Counted from the first letter of the stretch, positions 44,536 to 54,182 are shown. The stretch is DNA of 64,000 nt from Salsuginibacillus kocurii DSM 18087 (GCF_000377705.1 NZ_KB898623.1:526684-590683); one strand, 5' to 3'. A program made the numbers and translations. Notes: generated by a model not told the origin, from the letters alone.

Positions 44536-45330
44536 TTACCTGCACTCCCTTAGTTTGTTCTCCCATTCCAAAAGAGACATAGCTGTATAAGTAGGCTGCT
44601 TACTTTTTTGCTTTAATTCATGAGGTTGGGTGACCCCCGTATGAACGAGGAGTGTATCAATACTCGCATGAATGCCTGCCAGAATATCAGTATCATAATT
44701 GTCTCCGATTAGAAGCACGTTTTCCTTGTCCAATTCAAGACGCTCAAGTGCTTCATTAACAATGTGAGCTTCTGGTTTCCCCACAAATACCGGCTCCTTG
44801 CCTCCAGCCGCACTTACTGCAGCCACAATCGACCCATTCCCTGGTTGAAGCCCGTGCTCGGCAGGTACGTTTTTATCACCATTGGTGGCAAAATAAGCCG
44901 CTCCTTCATGCAGCGCTTGCGAAGAAATTCGCAATTTCTCATATGAAAACTCACGGTCAATCCCTACCACTACAGCTTCTGGCTGCTGGTCCGTCACTTC
45001 TATACCTTCTTGTTTAAGCGCCCCCAGCAACCCTCCTTCTCCAATTGGATAGACACGACTGATATTCTCTTCTTTTACTAGGGCGGCTGTTGTTAGCGCA
45101 CTAGTAAATACTTGGCCAGCTGAAGCTTCCACTCCCATTTTTCGTAGTTTCTCGGCGACCTTTTCTCTTGTTGCTGACGAATTATTTGTAATAAATCCAT
45201 ATGTAATTCCTTTTTCTTTAAGTGCATTAATAAAAGAGATGGCTTCTTGAATACTTTCTTTTCCACTATAAACAGTTCCATCTAAATCAAATAAATACCC
45301 ACTATATTGAGTAACATTATTGTTTGTCAT
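44536..45330 (-). CDS. yutF: HAD-IIA family phosphatase (NagD-like), YutF
   Basis: 264 residues. HAD motifs: I, FDLDGT with D15 and D17; II, ITNNS; III/IV, VGKPEAHIV and LIGDNYDTDI. The cap between motifs II and III is the C2 type. It dephosphorylates sugar or nucleotide phosphates; the physiological substrate is unknown. Overlaps yutE by 14 bp, so translational coupling is likely. Confidence 0.92.
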   Translation of the reverse strand: MTNNNVTQYSGYLFDLDGTVYSGKESIQEAISFINALKEKGITYGFITNNSSATREKVAEKLRKMGVEASAGQVFTSALTTAALVKEENISRVYPIGEGGLLGALKQEGIEVTDQQPEAVVVGIDREFSYEKLRISSQALHEGAAYFATNGDKNVPAEHGLQPGNGSIVAAVSAAGGKEPVFVGKPEAHIVNEALERLELDKENVLLIGDNYDTDILAGIHASIDTLLVHTGVTQPHELKQKSKQPTYTAMSLLEWENKLRECR

Positions 45331-45784
45331 TTGACCGATTCTCCTCTGCTGGCAAAAAAGCTGAAACAGGTCCTAATTGCTCATCTAAATACGTACGGAC
45401 TTTTTGTGGAAACTGCAAGAGTACCTTTACATTAGCAGCCAAATCATTGTACAGCTTCTTATGATCTACCGCCGTATAATCTTGAATCAAAGGTTTACGC
45501 CACAAAATAATCTCTTTTAACGATCTTTCGTCAGAAGAGGAAATGACTTTCTCATCTTCTAAAATATCTATAATATCATCATAACTCCCAGGATCTCTCA
45601 TAATGAACCCATCAATCATATGATTACCAACATCTATGATTGTTTCGATCGTCATGTGCCCTATTCGTTCAAGTGCTAATTGTTCGATAGCTGACTTCTG
45701 TTCCTTCAATTCTTCTAGCTGCGTTAGCGTCGCCTCCATATATGAAAGCAGGTTTTCTAACTGCGTACGATCTACAAAATACAT
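45317..45784 (-). CDS. yutE: DUF86 (HepT-like) protein, YutE
   Basis: 155 residues, all helical. IERIGHMTIETIIDVGNHMIDG-type core. HepT toxins carry R-x4-6-H-x-Y; here the matching place reads RKPLIQDY, without the histidine, and no partner nucleotidyltransferase gene is adjacent, so a toxin role is unlikely. Start ATG 45784 behind TTGAGGTGAG. Confidence 0.85.
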   Translation of the reverse strand: MYFVDRTQLENLLSYMEATLTQLEELKEQKSAIEQLALERIGHMTIETIIDVGNHMIDGFIMRDPGSYDDIIDILEDEKVISSSDERSLKEIILWRKPLIQDYTAVDHKKLYNDLAANVKVLLQFPQKVRTYLDEQLGPVSAFLPAEENRSNDKQ

Positions 45785-45953
45785 CGTTCTCACCTCAATA
45801 TGTACTTATGATTCTTTCTTTTGAGTATAGCATATTTCCACCGACTCCCTAAAAATCCGTAAACTCCTTCCTTTTCGCAAAGAACCAAGTGATGTATTAT
45901 AATGAAGGTACGAATCTCAGAAAGAGAAAATCAAATCAATAAAATGAAACATT

Positions 45954-45995
45954 CTTCTATCACTCAAGGTTTTTAAAAACCTTGAGTGATAGAAG
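45954..45995. repeat. Perfect 42-bp palindrome upstream of the fructose bisphosphatase gene
   Basis: CTTCTATCACTCAAGGTTTTT followed directly by its exact reverse complement, 21-bp arms with no loop. It lies between a likely -10 (TATAAT near 45897) and the gene start at 46139, so it would fold in the leader RNA. No T tract follows on either strand. Confidence 0.9.
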
Positions 45996-46138
45996 GTTTG
46001 AAAGATTTAAGTCTTTATCCGCCACTGAATAAACGTTTGACTATCAACCCAAACACCGCTTCGCTCTTTCAACAGTACCTTTTTCAAGAATATCATGTAA
46101 CAAAACCTGTTAAAACGAAATATAGGGAGGATCATATA

Positions 46139-47116
46139 ATGGACCGAGAACTAGCCTTAGAAGTCGTTCGTGTCACCGAAGCTGCTGCTATTTCTGCAGC
46201 ACAGTGGCTCGGCCGTGGAGAAAAAATCAATGCCGATGAAGCAGCTACCTCTGCAATGAGAAAAATGTTTGATTCTGTGAACTGCAAGGGGACCGTGGTC
46301 ATTGGAGAAGGGGAAAAAGACGAAGCACCCATGCTCTACATAGGTGAAGAAGTTGGCAACAATCAAGGACCGGAAGTTGATATTGCGGTAGACCCGCTTG
46401 AAGGCACAAATATTGTAGCAAAAGGACATCCAAACGCCATGGCCATTATTGCCATAGCAGACCGTGGAACGTTATTGCATGCCCCAGACATGTATATGGA
46501 TAAAATTGTTGTAGGCCCACAAGCCGCTGGACTCATTCGAATTGATGATCCGATTGAAAAGACCATTGACATTGTGGCCAAGATGCAAAACAAGCGACTT
46601 CGTGATGTCACGGTGATCATTCAAGAGCGAGACAGGCACCAAGAGTTAATTGACCGTGTACGTAAAAAAGGGGCCCGGGTAAAATTGTTTGGTGACGGCG
46701 ATGTTGCGGCCTCTATTGCAACTGCCATTCCTTCTAATGATATTGACTTATTCGTAGGAACAGGAGGAGCTCCAGAGGGTGTCATCTCCGCAGCTGCCAT
46801 TAAAGCGCTTGGAGGAGAAATGCAAGCTCGTCTCGCTCCCAAGAATGAAGCAGAAGCAGAACGTTGTATTGAGATGGGGCTTAACAACCCGACGCAAATT
46901 CTAATGATGGATGACCTTGTTAAAGGAGACGACGCGATCTTTGCTGCTACAGGGGTTTCAAGCGGCGAATTATTGCAAGGAGCTCGTTTTTTAGGCGACG
47001 ACGTTACCGAAACTGACTCCATCGTGATGCGCGCCAAAACCAAGACAGTGCGTTTTATTAAAGCTAATCACCACCTTAATCTAAAACCACATCTTCTCGT
47101 TGATGAAGATCTTTAA
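46139..47116 (+). CDS. glpX: Class II fructose-1,6-bisphosphatase, GlpX family
   Basis: 325 residues. Metal and substrate motifs GEGEKDEAPML (56-66) and DIAVDPLEGTN (81-91) and the FVGTGGAPEGV segment are diagnostic. Gluconeogenic hydrolysis of fructose-1,6-bisphosphate. ATG at 46139 is placed 8 nt after AGGGAGG; the frame open upstream from 45986 runs through leader DNA and the palindrome. B. subtilis has two members (GlpX/YwjI) and I do not separate them. Confidence 0.95.
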   Translation: MDRELALEVVRVTEAAAISAAQWLGRGEKINADEAATSAMRKMFDSVNCKGTVVIGEGEKDEAPMLYIGEEVGNNQGPEVDIAVDPLEGTNIVAKGHPNAMAIIAIADRGTLLHAPDMYMDKIVVGPQAAGLIRIDDPIEKTIDIVAKMQNKRLRDVTVIIQERDRHQELIDRVRKKGARVKLFGDGDVAASIATAIPSNDIDLFVGTGGAPEGVISAAAIKALGGEMQARLAPKNEAEAERCIEMGLNNPTQILMMDDLVKGDDAIFAATGVSSGELLQGARFLGDDVTETDSIVMRAKTKTVRFIKANHHLNLKPHLLVDEDL

Positions 47117-47135
47117 ACGAGAAACCTCTATAAAA

Positions 47136-47173
47136 AGCCTTGGGTTCATATTTATGAAACCCAAGGCTTTCTT
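47136..47173. terminator. Bidirectional terminator, glpX and yutD
   Basis: AGCCTTGGGTT(T)CAT/ATGAA(A)CCCAAGGCT stem with A-rich left and TTTCTTTT right flanks, between convergent genes. Confidence 0.85.
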
Positions 47174-47240
47174 TTCTCTTAAACTCTATTAATGGTCAGT
47201 GGTTGATGGAATAAAAGAGTCTTTGATTGAGGTAAGACGG

Positions 47241-47561
47241 CTAAACTTCCTCCGGAGCTAATTCCTCATTCTTGTCCTCTTTAGAATTTGGTGTAACCCG
47301 TTTTAAAACAAAATAAGCACAGCCAAAGTTGCAATATTCATAAAGATAGTCATAGATGGAACTTACTTTTGAATCAAACGAAGCTTTTTTATGATTATCA
47401 TGAAAAAAACCTCGTAAACGCAACTGATTATGTCCCCAATCGCCAACTACAAAATCATATTTATTTAAAACTTCACTATAGCGTTCTTTAAATGCTTCTT
47501 CATTCCAGCCTTCTCGTCCATTTTCAATCAACTCAAACTGTTGTCCTTGTACGTGAATCAA
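47241..47561 (-). CDS. yutD: YutD-like protein (DUF1027)
   Basis: 106 residues. The YDFVVGDWGHNQLRLRGFF core and YLYEYCNFGCAYFVLKR are the YutD pattern. TTG start behind GAGGTGATT. Lies between the glpX-type gene and lipA. Function unknown. Confidence 0.88.
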   Translation of the reverse strand: MIHVQGQQFELIENGREGWNEEAFKERYSEVLNKYDFVVGDWGHNQLRLRGFFHDNHKKASFDSKVSSIYDYLYEYCNFGCAYFVLKRVTPNSKEDKNEELAPEEV

Positions 47562-47707
47562 GTAATCACCTCATTATGTTTCCTTCTATGCCCACCATAT
47601 AACAGCCTCTTCATTAAAGAGAAGCAGCTTCTCTAACGTTTTTTTCATTATAGCATACTCTTTTCCATTCACAGGAGCGTTGATTTACAGCTCTTCTTCC
47701 TCTGCAT

Positions 47708-47739
47708 AAAGAAACCGCCTGTCCAAGTCGACAGACGGC
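47708..47739 (-). terminator. Terminator of lipA
   Basis: CCG-CTGTC/GACAG-CGG hairpin (one internal mismatch) followed on the minus strand by TTTCTTT. Confidence 0.65.
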
Positions 47740-47752
47740 TTCACTCTAACCT

Positions 47753-48676
47753 TTAAGATTCGGTCACGGAGCTTTGTTGATACTTTTTAGCTTCAGCTTG
47801 AACCTGTGCTTCATTAACTTGCTCATCGGCATGATAAGAAGAACGTACAAGTGGGCCGGATTCACAATGGTCAAACCCTTTTTCCATTGCTATATCTTTT
47901 AACTCTGCGAATTCATCCGGGCTATAATAACGTTCCACTTTTAAATGTTTCTTTGACGGCTGTAAGTATTGGCCGATAGTCATAATATTAACGTCTTGCG
48001 CACGAAGGTCATCCATGGTTTCAATGATTTCTTCTTTAGTTTCACCAAGACCAACCATTAAGCTTGATTTTGTCGGAATATCAGGATGAAGCTCTTTTGC
48101 GTATCGCAAGAACTCAAGTGAACGATCATACGTCGCCCGCGCTCGAACTCTAGGGGTTAAGCGGCGTACAGTTTCAATGTTATGATTCATGATGTTTGGC
48201 CGGGCTTCCATCAACGTTTTAAGATTTTCTTCAAGACCCATCATGTCTGAAGGCAGAACTTCAATCGTGCAGAACGGGTTGACTCTTCGTACCGCACGAA
48301 CTGTTTCAGCAAACACTCCAGCCCCACCGTCTTTTAAGTCATCGCGCGCCACTGCCGTAATAACAACGTGTTTAAGGCCCATTTGCTCCACCGATTCAGC
48401 AAGACGCTTTGGCTCGTCCCAGTCAAGCTCGTTTGGGAGACCTGTCTTAACCGCACAAAAACGGCAAGCACGTGTACAGACATCCCCTAAAATCATAAAG
48501 GTGGCTGTTTTACGAACCGCCCAGCATTCATGAATGTTTGGGCACTTCGCTTCTTCACATACTGTGTTCAAATTCTTCTCGCGCATCATCTTTTTCAAGC
48601 CTTTATAAGACTCATTTGTATTTAATTTAATCTTAAGCCATTCCGGCTTACGAACGTGTTCTTCTTTTTTTGCCAC
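47753..48676 (-). CDS. lipA: Lipoyl synthase
   Basis: 307 residues. Auxiliary cluster cysteines C40, C45, C51 ([12 protein letters not shown]) and radical-SAM cysteines C67, C71, C74 (CTRACRFC), plus the C-terminal RSSYHAD that ligates the auxiliary cluster. Inserts two sulfurs into octanoyl-protein. Start at GTG 48676, 8 nt after GGAG. Depends on iron-sulfur supply from genes seen elsewhere in the window. Confidence 0.96.
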   Translation of the reverse strand: MAKKEEHVRKPEWLKIKLNTNESYKGLKKMMREKNLNTVCEEAKCPNIHECWAVRKTATFMILGDVCTRACRFCAVKTGLPNELDWDEPKRLAESVEQMGLKHVVITAVARDDLKDGGAGVFAETVRAVRRVNPFCTIEVLPSDMMGLEENLKTLMEARPNIMNHNIETVRRLTPRVRARATYDRSLEFLRYAKELHPDIPTKSSLMVGLGETKEEIIETMDDLRAQDVNIMTIGQYLQPSKKHLKVERYYSPDEFAELKDIAMEKGFDHCESGPLVRSSYHADEQVNEAQVQAEAKKYQQSSVTES

Positions 48677-48823
48677 GCTAATCACTCCACTAGGTTTATT
48701 TCCATTACAGAAGCGCACCTATTCATATGTATATTCACCTTCTGTATTCTTCTTATACTTTAACACGTCCAACGTCCGTTTCCAAACGTCCTGCTCCATA
48801 TATTTATAAATAACCCCCCAACA

Positions 48824-49011
48824 GAAAAGCGGAGCGGGCTTGAATAACGACGCAGAGCCCTTCTCTACCACCGAGGAGGCTGTGGCCGCCGCAGTGTGGG
48901 AGAAAGGGATCTCAAGTCGTTAGCCCGCGAAGCTAGACATCGAAAAGCGGAGCGGGCTTGAATAACGACGCAGAGCCCTTCTCTACCACCGAGGAGGCTG
49001 TGGCCGCCGCA
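48824..49011. repeat. Tandem 70-bp direct repeat, 118-bp period
   Basis: 48824-48893 and 48942-49011 are identical: GAAAAGCGGAGCGGGCTTGA...GGCTGTGGCCGCCGCA. After the first copy, GAGAAAGGGATCTC and GTCGTTAGCCCGC complement its own GCGGGCT..ACGAC..CCCTTCTC, making a long stem-loop (about 48831-48930). Sequence after the second copy differs. GC-rich against AT-rich flanks. The rest of 48677-49222 holds no gene. Confidence 0.85.
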
Positions 49012-49222
49012 CACGCTTCTTAACCAGCGAGAAGGACGCGTCCGCCGTAGGGCGTGATCAAGAAACGATCGCAAGCCACTAACACCCACAGCAATAATGC
49101 TTAGAACGATAAGCTTTATTCATTGCGATCATTGAATTTAGAAAGCAATCATTTTCTTTCGTATCTAATCGTGGTTTTTTACTCATTATAAAAAGAGTCA
49201 TCAAAATTTGGAGGTTTCCATC

Positions 49223-50215
49223 ATGAATTTCAGACAGCTGATCCCTCTACTTATCATTCATGTTTTGTTTCTTTCATGTTTCCCAGCATCACTTCAAGCC
49301 GAAACTGAAAACGAAGAAAACCTCTCCATTCATGAGGAAAGGCTTAATATGTATCATGAAATTGAAAGCCTTACGCATGTACCTTGGTACTGGTTAGCCG
49401 GAGTTGATGCTTATGAACGTGGTCTGACTAAAGCAAGAAAAGACCGTGAAAGTTCTGAAGGTATAATCTCTATTTATTATGCGCCAAACGAATGGGCTGG
49501 CCCCCTCAATCCTGACCTTGAAGATGTTGACCCAACGAGTATCACATTATTTGGTGGAAAAGGATTGGATGGAAATGGGGACGGGAAAGCCGATAGAGAA
49601 GATGACTATGACCGGCTGTTTACGTTTGCCAATGAAATAGCTTCGTACGGTAATACTGATAAAGATGTGCGAATTGGTTTATGGAAGCATTACTTACGTG
49701 ATCAAACAGTGCGTATTATAACGGGGCATGCCAATGTTTACAGACACCATGGTCATACCAACCTTGAAGAAAGAGCCTTCCCTCTCCCTTCTGAATATGA
49801 ATACAGTTATCAAAGTACCTGGGGGGTTAAACGGGGTTGGGGCGGCAGGCGCATTCATGAAGGAACAGACCTATTTGCTGGTCATAGCACGCCGGTACGC
49901 TCCACTTCTCACGGTGTAGTAGAATTAATGGGTTGGAACGACTTTGGCGGTTGGCGAATCGGCATTCGCGACCTTAACAACGTCTACCATTATTATGCAC
50001 ATTTAAGCTCATTTGAAGATTCAATTGAACAAGGAACAATAGTAGAACCTGGAGATGTAATTGGGTATGTAGGAAGTTCAGGCTACGGTAAACCGGGTAC
50101 ACAAGGAAAATTCCCTCCCCATCTTCATTATGGCTTGTATCGTGATAACGGCTATACAGAATGGTCGTTTGATCCTTATCCTTCTCTTAAACAATGGGAA
50201 AAGCAAGAGAGTTAA
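49223..50215 (+). CDS. yunA: Secreted M23-family (LytM) peptidase, YunA-like
   Basis: 330 residues with a signal peptide (cleavage probably after SLQA, about residue 26). The C-terminal M23 domain has the zinc ligands H212 and D216 in RIHEGTD and the HLHYG motif near the end. Cleaves peptidoglycan cross-links or related peptides outside the cell. The 150-residue N-terminal region is YunA-specific. GGAGG 8 nt before ATG 49223. Divergent from lipA as in B. subtilis. Confidence 0.9.
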   Translation: MNFRQLIPLLIIHVLFLSCFPASLQAETENEENLSIHEERLNMYHEIESLTHVPWYWLAGVDAYERGLTKARKDRESSEGIISIYYAPNEWAGPLNPDLEDVDPTSITLFGGKGLDGNGDGKADREDDYDRLFTFANEIASYGNTDKDVRIGLWKHYLRDQTVRIITGHANVYRHHGHTNLEERAFPLPSEYEYSYQSTWGVKRGWGGRRIHEGTDLFAGHSTPVRSTSHGVVELMGWNDFGGWRIGIRDLNNVYHYYAHLSSFEDSIEQGTIVEPGDVIGYVGSSGYGKPGTQGKFPPHLHYGLYRDNGYTEWSFDPYPSLKQWEKQES

Positions 50216-50273
50216 CAAAGCAAAGCATAAAGCCTTTCACTTCTTCGTTTTATATATTTAATTAAATCAGTCC

Positions 50274-50308
50274 AAAAAAGCTCTCTCTCCAGCAACGGAG
50301 AGAGAGCT
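50274..50308 (-). terminator. Terminator of the second NSS transporter gene
   Basis: AGCTCTCTCTCC/GGAGAGAGAGCT perfect stem with a 6-nt loop, followed on the minus strand by CTTTTTTGG. Confidence 0.9.
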
Positions 50309-50314
50309 TGATGT

Positions 50315-51670
50315 TTATTGGAAAAACGGTGTATTAACAACATTTAGATACAAAATCCACAGAATACCTAGTGGAGCTACAATACGCAAGAACCAAATCC
50401 ATAGAGGTGCGATGCTCGAACCGGTAAGGTCGGACTCGCGGAAAGCATCCTCCCTGCGCCAACCCCAGCCTACAAAGAGGGCAATCATCAAACCACCAAG
50501 TGGTAAGAAGTACATATCGGTTAACGTATCGACAAAGTCAAGGAATGGTAATCCTGCAATTGTGGCTTCAGTCAACGGTCCGCCTTGACTTAGAGCTGAT
50601 GGAATACCTACAGCAGTAATAAGGAGACCTACTACCAAGGCTGCCTGCTTTCGGGCCCAATTAAACTTCCGCATCACAAATGCTACACTAACTTCCAACA
50701 AAGAGATCGCAGAAGATAGAGCTGCTAAGGCAACGAGGATGAAGAAGAAAATCGCAAATACAGTTCCTCCCCCGCCCATTAAATTAAACACTTCTGGAAG
50801 CGTGACGAAAATAAGCCCAGGGCCATCTCCAGGATCAATGCCAAATGAGAAGACAGCAGGGAAAATTACCAGTCCAGCTACAATCGCAAACAATGTATCA
50901 AGAACTACAACAGTCCCCGCTGCACTAGGCAAACGATTGTCTTTGGAAAGGTAACTACTATAAGTAATCATAGCCCCCATCCCGAGAGATAAAGTGAAAA
51001 AGGCCTGCCCAACAGCAGCTGACCAAACTTCCGCATCACCAAACGCGCTCCATTCAGGGCTGAACAAGAATTGAAGTCCTTCTGAAGCACCGTCAAGCGT
51101 TAAACTAAATCCAGCCAAGAAGAGAAGGATGACGGCAAGTAACGGCATAAAGATTTTATTGGAAAGCTCAATCCCTTTCTTGACGCCAAAGTAAACAATT
51201 CCAATTACAATAGCCATAAATAAAACCTGCCAGAAAATAGGCCCTCCACTCGAACCAATAAAGCTTTCAAAGAAGTCTCCGTATCCACCTTCTTCTACAG
51301 CACCAGCAGTTCCTGTAAAATAACTATATATATAGTATAGGACCCAACCGGCTATAACCCCATAGAACGATAAAATAAAAAACGATGCAGCTAGCCCAAA
51401 AAAGCCACCTAGTACCCAAGGTTTACCTGGCGCTTTTGAAGTAAAAGCAGCGATTACATCAGTCTGCCCTTTGCGCCCAATCGTAAATTCAGCTAAAAGA
51501 ACAGGGAGACCGATCAAAAATATACAAATAACATAAATTAATAAGAAGGCAGCCCCGCCACTTTCACCAGCAACATAAGAAAAGCGCCAAATGTTACCAA
51601 GTCCAACAGCTGAACCAACGGCAGCTAAGATGAATCCTAGCTTCGATGCCCATTGTTCGCGACCATTCAT
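50315..51670 (-). CDS. Sodium:neurotransmitter symporter (NSS/SNF) family transporter
   Basis: 451 residues, 11-12 helices, LeuT-like. Helix 1 reads GSAVGLGNIWRFSYVAG, with the canonical N-I-W-R-F. YocR/YhdH-type Bacillus transporters are the nearest recalled relatives. Shares family and layout with the gene at 8447-9811 but keeps the standard motif. Substrate unknown, probably an amino acid. Single-gene unit. Confidence 0.9.
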   Translation of the reverse strand: MNGREQWASKLGFILAAVGSAVGLGNIWRFSYVAGESGGAAFLLIYVICIFLIGLPVLLAEFTIGRKGQTDVIAAFTSKAPGKPWVLGGFFGLAASFFILSFYGVIAGWVLYYIYSYFTGTAGAVEEGGYGDFFESFIGSSGGPIFWQVLFMAIVIGIVYFGVKKGIELSNKIFMPLLAVILLFLAGFSLTLDGASEGLQFLFSPEWSAFGDAEVWSAAVGQAFFTLSLGMGAMITYSSYLSKDNRLPSAAGTVVVLDTLFAIVAGLVIFPAVFSFGIDPGDGPGLIFVTLPEVFNLMGGGGTVFAIFFFILVALAALSSAISLLEVSVAFVMRKFNWARKQAALVVGLLITAVGIPSALSQGGPLTEATIAGLPFLDFVDTLTDMYFLPLGGLMIALFVGWGWRREDAFRESDLTGSSIAPLWIWFLRIVAPLGILWILYLNVVNTPFFQ

Positions 51671-52021
51671 TTTATATACCCCTTTCCCTTTGTAATAAAG
51701 GCTCTATTAAAGGGCAGTGAAACACGTCAATATCATACAATAATAGAATAACTTCGAATTATCAAAAAATTACCATCGTGTTCCATTATACCCTATAACA
51801 CTTCCAGTTGTTCCCTCACCACCTTTCAAACTCGTGCTTATGCACTCGTGCATCAATTATAATCACCTACTATTCCTTTGTCAAAACGAAGTATTATTCT
51901 GCTTGCTGAAAGAATGCAATTTCTTCATCACATACTATTTACTATTAAAAAATAACAATAATCTCCCCCTTTCCCGTTAGGCATTTCTTTATGAGGTCTT
52001 AACGTTTTGGCAGTTAGACGG
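51671..52021. other. Intergenic region, no gene recognised
   Basis: About 350 bp, AT-rich. Contains the promoter region of the NSS gene and the 3' side of yunB. No convincing terminator for yunB and no repeat were seen. Confidence 0.4.
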
Positions 52022-52822
52022 TTATGCTCCGCCCTCCTCTTCTGTGGCATCAGAAATATCTTCTTCTTGAATAATTGCTGGAGCCGGCATTCCTTCCCCT
52101 CCGCTATTGTAAAAGTCAGGCACCTCTCCAGGAACAAATACCATACCAACAGGAATAGAGGTAGCTACTTCATCTGTTTCAGTTGCAAATGGAATAACGA
52201 CTTCAACGTCGACTTCAATATGAACAGAGACACGAATGTAGGTATTATTAATACCTGATTCTTCAATCTCTTCTTCCATTTGAACGTTTACATCTCCAAT
52301 TGTAGTAAACTGCACTGGTATTTTTGGCCCTAAATGAGCAAGAAGAGCATTGTTGGAAGCTTGCCCAAGCGGAATCATATGAACAATTCCATGTTCGTTA
52401 TAGTACTCTTCATCATAATGAATATCAATGCCTTCTGGTAATTCCAACTCTTGTAGATTCCCTTGCTCGACCATTTTCAAGTACTTTTGGACACGTGATA
52501 CAGACTCGGCCATCACCCGATTATAAATCTGAGAGTTAAATCCTATTGAAGTAATAACACCATCATCATTTGTATCCACATCGACCAAATCTTCCATGTC
52601 TGAATTCTCGACGATTTTCTTGGAAATTGCATCATTGATAGCTTGCGTCGCAATTTTTTGAGTTTCTGTGCGAGCAATTTCCACAATCGTTGGCCGTATG
52701 CCCTGGTCCACAAGCCAAAGGCCCTGTAATGTTAATACTGTAAAAATAAGTAGTGAAATCATAAAAACGTGACGAAAAGAGAGGGGCCCTCTTTGGCGTC
52801 GTAACTTTGGTGTTTTTTTCAT
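52022..52822 (-). CDS. yunB: Sporulation protein YunB
   Basis: 266 residues: a basic N-terminus, one membrane helix (about 20-42), then an extracytoplasmic domain with IRPTIVEIARTETQKIATQAIN, typical of YunB, which is needed for proper sporulation in B. subtilis. The acidic C-terminal tail is unusual in composition but not a separate domain. ATG 52822 follows GGGGG; that site lies in the 3' arm of the dfrA terminator. Confidence 0.9.
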   Translation of the reverse strand: MKKTPKLRRQRGPLSFRHVFMISLLIFTVLTLQGLWLVDQGIRPTIVEIARTETQKIATQAINDAISKKIVENSDMEDLVDVDTNDDGVITSIGFNSQIYNRVMAESVSRVQKYLKMVEQGNLQELELPEGIDIHYDEEYYNEHGIVHMIPLGQASNNALLAHLGPKIPVQFTTIGDVNVQMEEEIEESGINNTYIRVSVHIEVDVEVVIPFATETDEVATSIPVGMVFVPGEVPDFYNSGGEGMPAPAIIQEEDISDATEEEGGA

Positions 52823-52864
52823 GAAAAAGCCCCCTTTGCAACCAAATTTATGCAAAGAGGGGCT
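52823..52864 (-). terminator. dfrA terminator overlapping the yunB ribosome-binding site
   Basis: Minus strand: AGCCCCTCTTTGCA/TGCAAAGGGGGCT, then TTTTT, then CATG. The GGGGG Shine-Dalgarno of yunB is in the 3' arm and the T tract lies between it and the ATG. Confidence 0.85.
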
Positions 52865-52882
52865 GGAAAAGCACTCAATTTC

Positions 52883-53365
52883 TCAATTTTGTCCAATCCG
52901 TTCAAACGTCACAAAGCGGTGAGGATATCGATTTTTTTCGTCGACGTTTCCGTTTGTTACTTCAAGGATCGTAAACTGGTCATTGTCCCATTGCGGAAAA
53001 AATGTATCTCCTTTAAACGAAGCCTCAATAAAAGTTAAATACATTCGGTCAGCCATCGGCAGAAATTGTTCGTAAATGGTCGCTCCACCAATAATATATA
53101 TATCTTTCGCCAAAGAATGGATGTCTTCTTTATCATGAATCACCTCGCATCCTTCAGCTTCGTACGCCCGATCACGAGTTAAAATAATATTTGTCCGGTT
53201 TTTCAACGGTTTGCCGATAGACTCAAACGTTTTTCGGCCCATCACGACAGTTCCACCTGTCGTTACTTGCTGAAAATGCTTTAAATCGTTAGGAAGGTGC
53301 CATGGCATCTTCCCATTTAAGCCAATGGCCCGGTTTTCATCCATAGCAGCAACTAACGCAATCAT
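52883..53365 (-). CDS. dfrA: Dihydrofolate reductase
   Basis: 160 residues. [26 protein letters not shown] carries the active-site D27; GRKTFESIG and [14 protein letters not shown] are the NADPH-site motifs. Regenerates tetrahydrofolate after thymidylate synthase. Start overlaps the thyA stop by 4 bp. Confidence 0.96.
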   Translation of the reverse strand: MIALVAAMDENRAIGLNGKMPWHLPNDLKHFQQVTTGGTVVMGRKTFESIGKPLKNRTNIILTRDRAYEAEGCEVIHDKEDIHSLAKDIYIIGGATIYEQFLPMADRMYLTFIEASFKGDTFFPQWDNDQFTILEVTNGNVDEKNRYPHRFVTFERIGQN

Positions 53366-54156
53366 ACGGATACTTCTCCTTTAATATGCGGATGAGGGTC
53401 ATAGCCTTCTAAAGAAATATCTTCGAATTTAAAATCAAAAATAGACGAAACTTCCGGATTTAGGTGTAATGTAGGCAATTCTCTCGGGGTGCGGCTCAAT
53501 TGAGTCTTTATTTGCTCTACATGATTTGAATAAATATGCACATCACCAAATGTATGTACAAATTCCCCAACCTCTAAATCAGTTGCTTGAGCAACCATGT
53601 GTGTAAGCAGAGCATACGATGCGATATTAAATGGCACACCGAGAAACAGGTCAGCACTGCGCTGATAAAGCTGGCAGGAAAGTTTTCCATCAGCTACGTA
53701 AAATTGAAATAAGCAGTGACATGGAGCGAGGGCCATGTCTTCAATTTCAGCAGCATTCCAAGCATTCACCACTAACCTTCTTGAATCAGGGTTCGTTTTA
53801 ATAGCTTGAATCACATCGCTGATCTGGTCTACAGTTTGACCATCAGCCCCTGTCCAAGAGCGCCACTGTTTACCATAAACCGGGCCTAAGTCTCCGTTTT
53901 CATCTGCCCACGCATCCCAAATCTTTACTTTATTTTCTTTTAAATACTCAATGTTTGTGCTGCCTTGTAGAAACCATAGCAATTCATGAATAATTGACCT
54001 TAAATGAAGTTTCTTGGTAGTAACGAGTGGGAAACCTTCAGAAAGATCAAATCGGCATTGATAGCCAAAGGCACTAATTGTTCCTGTCCCTGTCCGGTCA
54101 TTTTTTTCTATTCCAGTTGTTAAGACATGCTCACATAAATTCAGGTATTGCTTCAT
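53362..54156 (-). CDS. thyA: Thymidylate synthase (264-residue ThyA type)
   Basis: 264 residues, catalytic C146 in [22 protein letters not shown] and [11 protein letters not shown] present. Converts dUMP to dTMP with methylene-tetrahydrofolate. Coupled to dfrA by a 4-bp overlap and preceded by the HD-GYP gene 26 bp upstream. Confidence 0.97.
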   Translation of the reverse strand: MKQYLNLCEHVLTTGIEKNDRTGTGTISAFGYQCRFDLSEGFPLVTTKKLHLRSIIHELLWFLQGSTNIEYLKENKVKIWDAWADENGDLGPVYGKQWRSWTGADGQTVDQISDVIQAIKTNPDSRRLVVNAWNAAEIEDMALAPCHCLFQFYVADGKLSCQLYQRSADLFLGVPFNIASYALLTHMVAQATDLEVGEFVHTFGDVHIYSNHVEQIKTQLSRTPRELPTLHLNPEVSSIFDFKFEDISLEGYDPHPHIKGEVSV

Positions 54157-54182
54157 CTTCTCACCTTCTATTTTGGTTTCCT

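Noticed and set aside
45317-45784. Toxin-antitoxin system from the DUF86 gene
   Set aside because: The catalytic histidine is missing and no nucleotidyltransferase partner is adjacent; the gene is a conserved yut-block member.
45986-46138. N-terminal extension of the fructose bisphosphatase
   Set aside because: The added residues run out of the palindrome and leader; AGGGAGG and the family start support ATG 46139.
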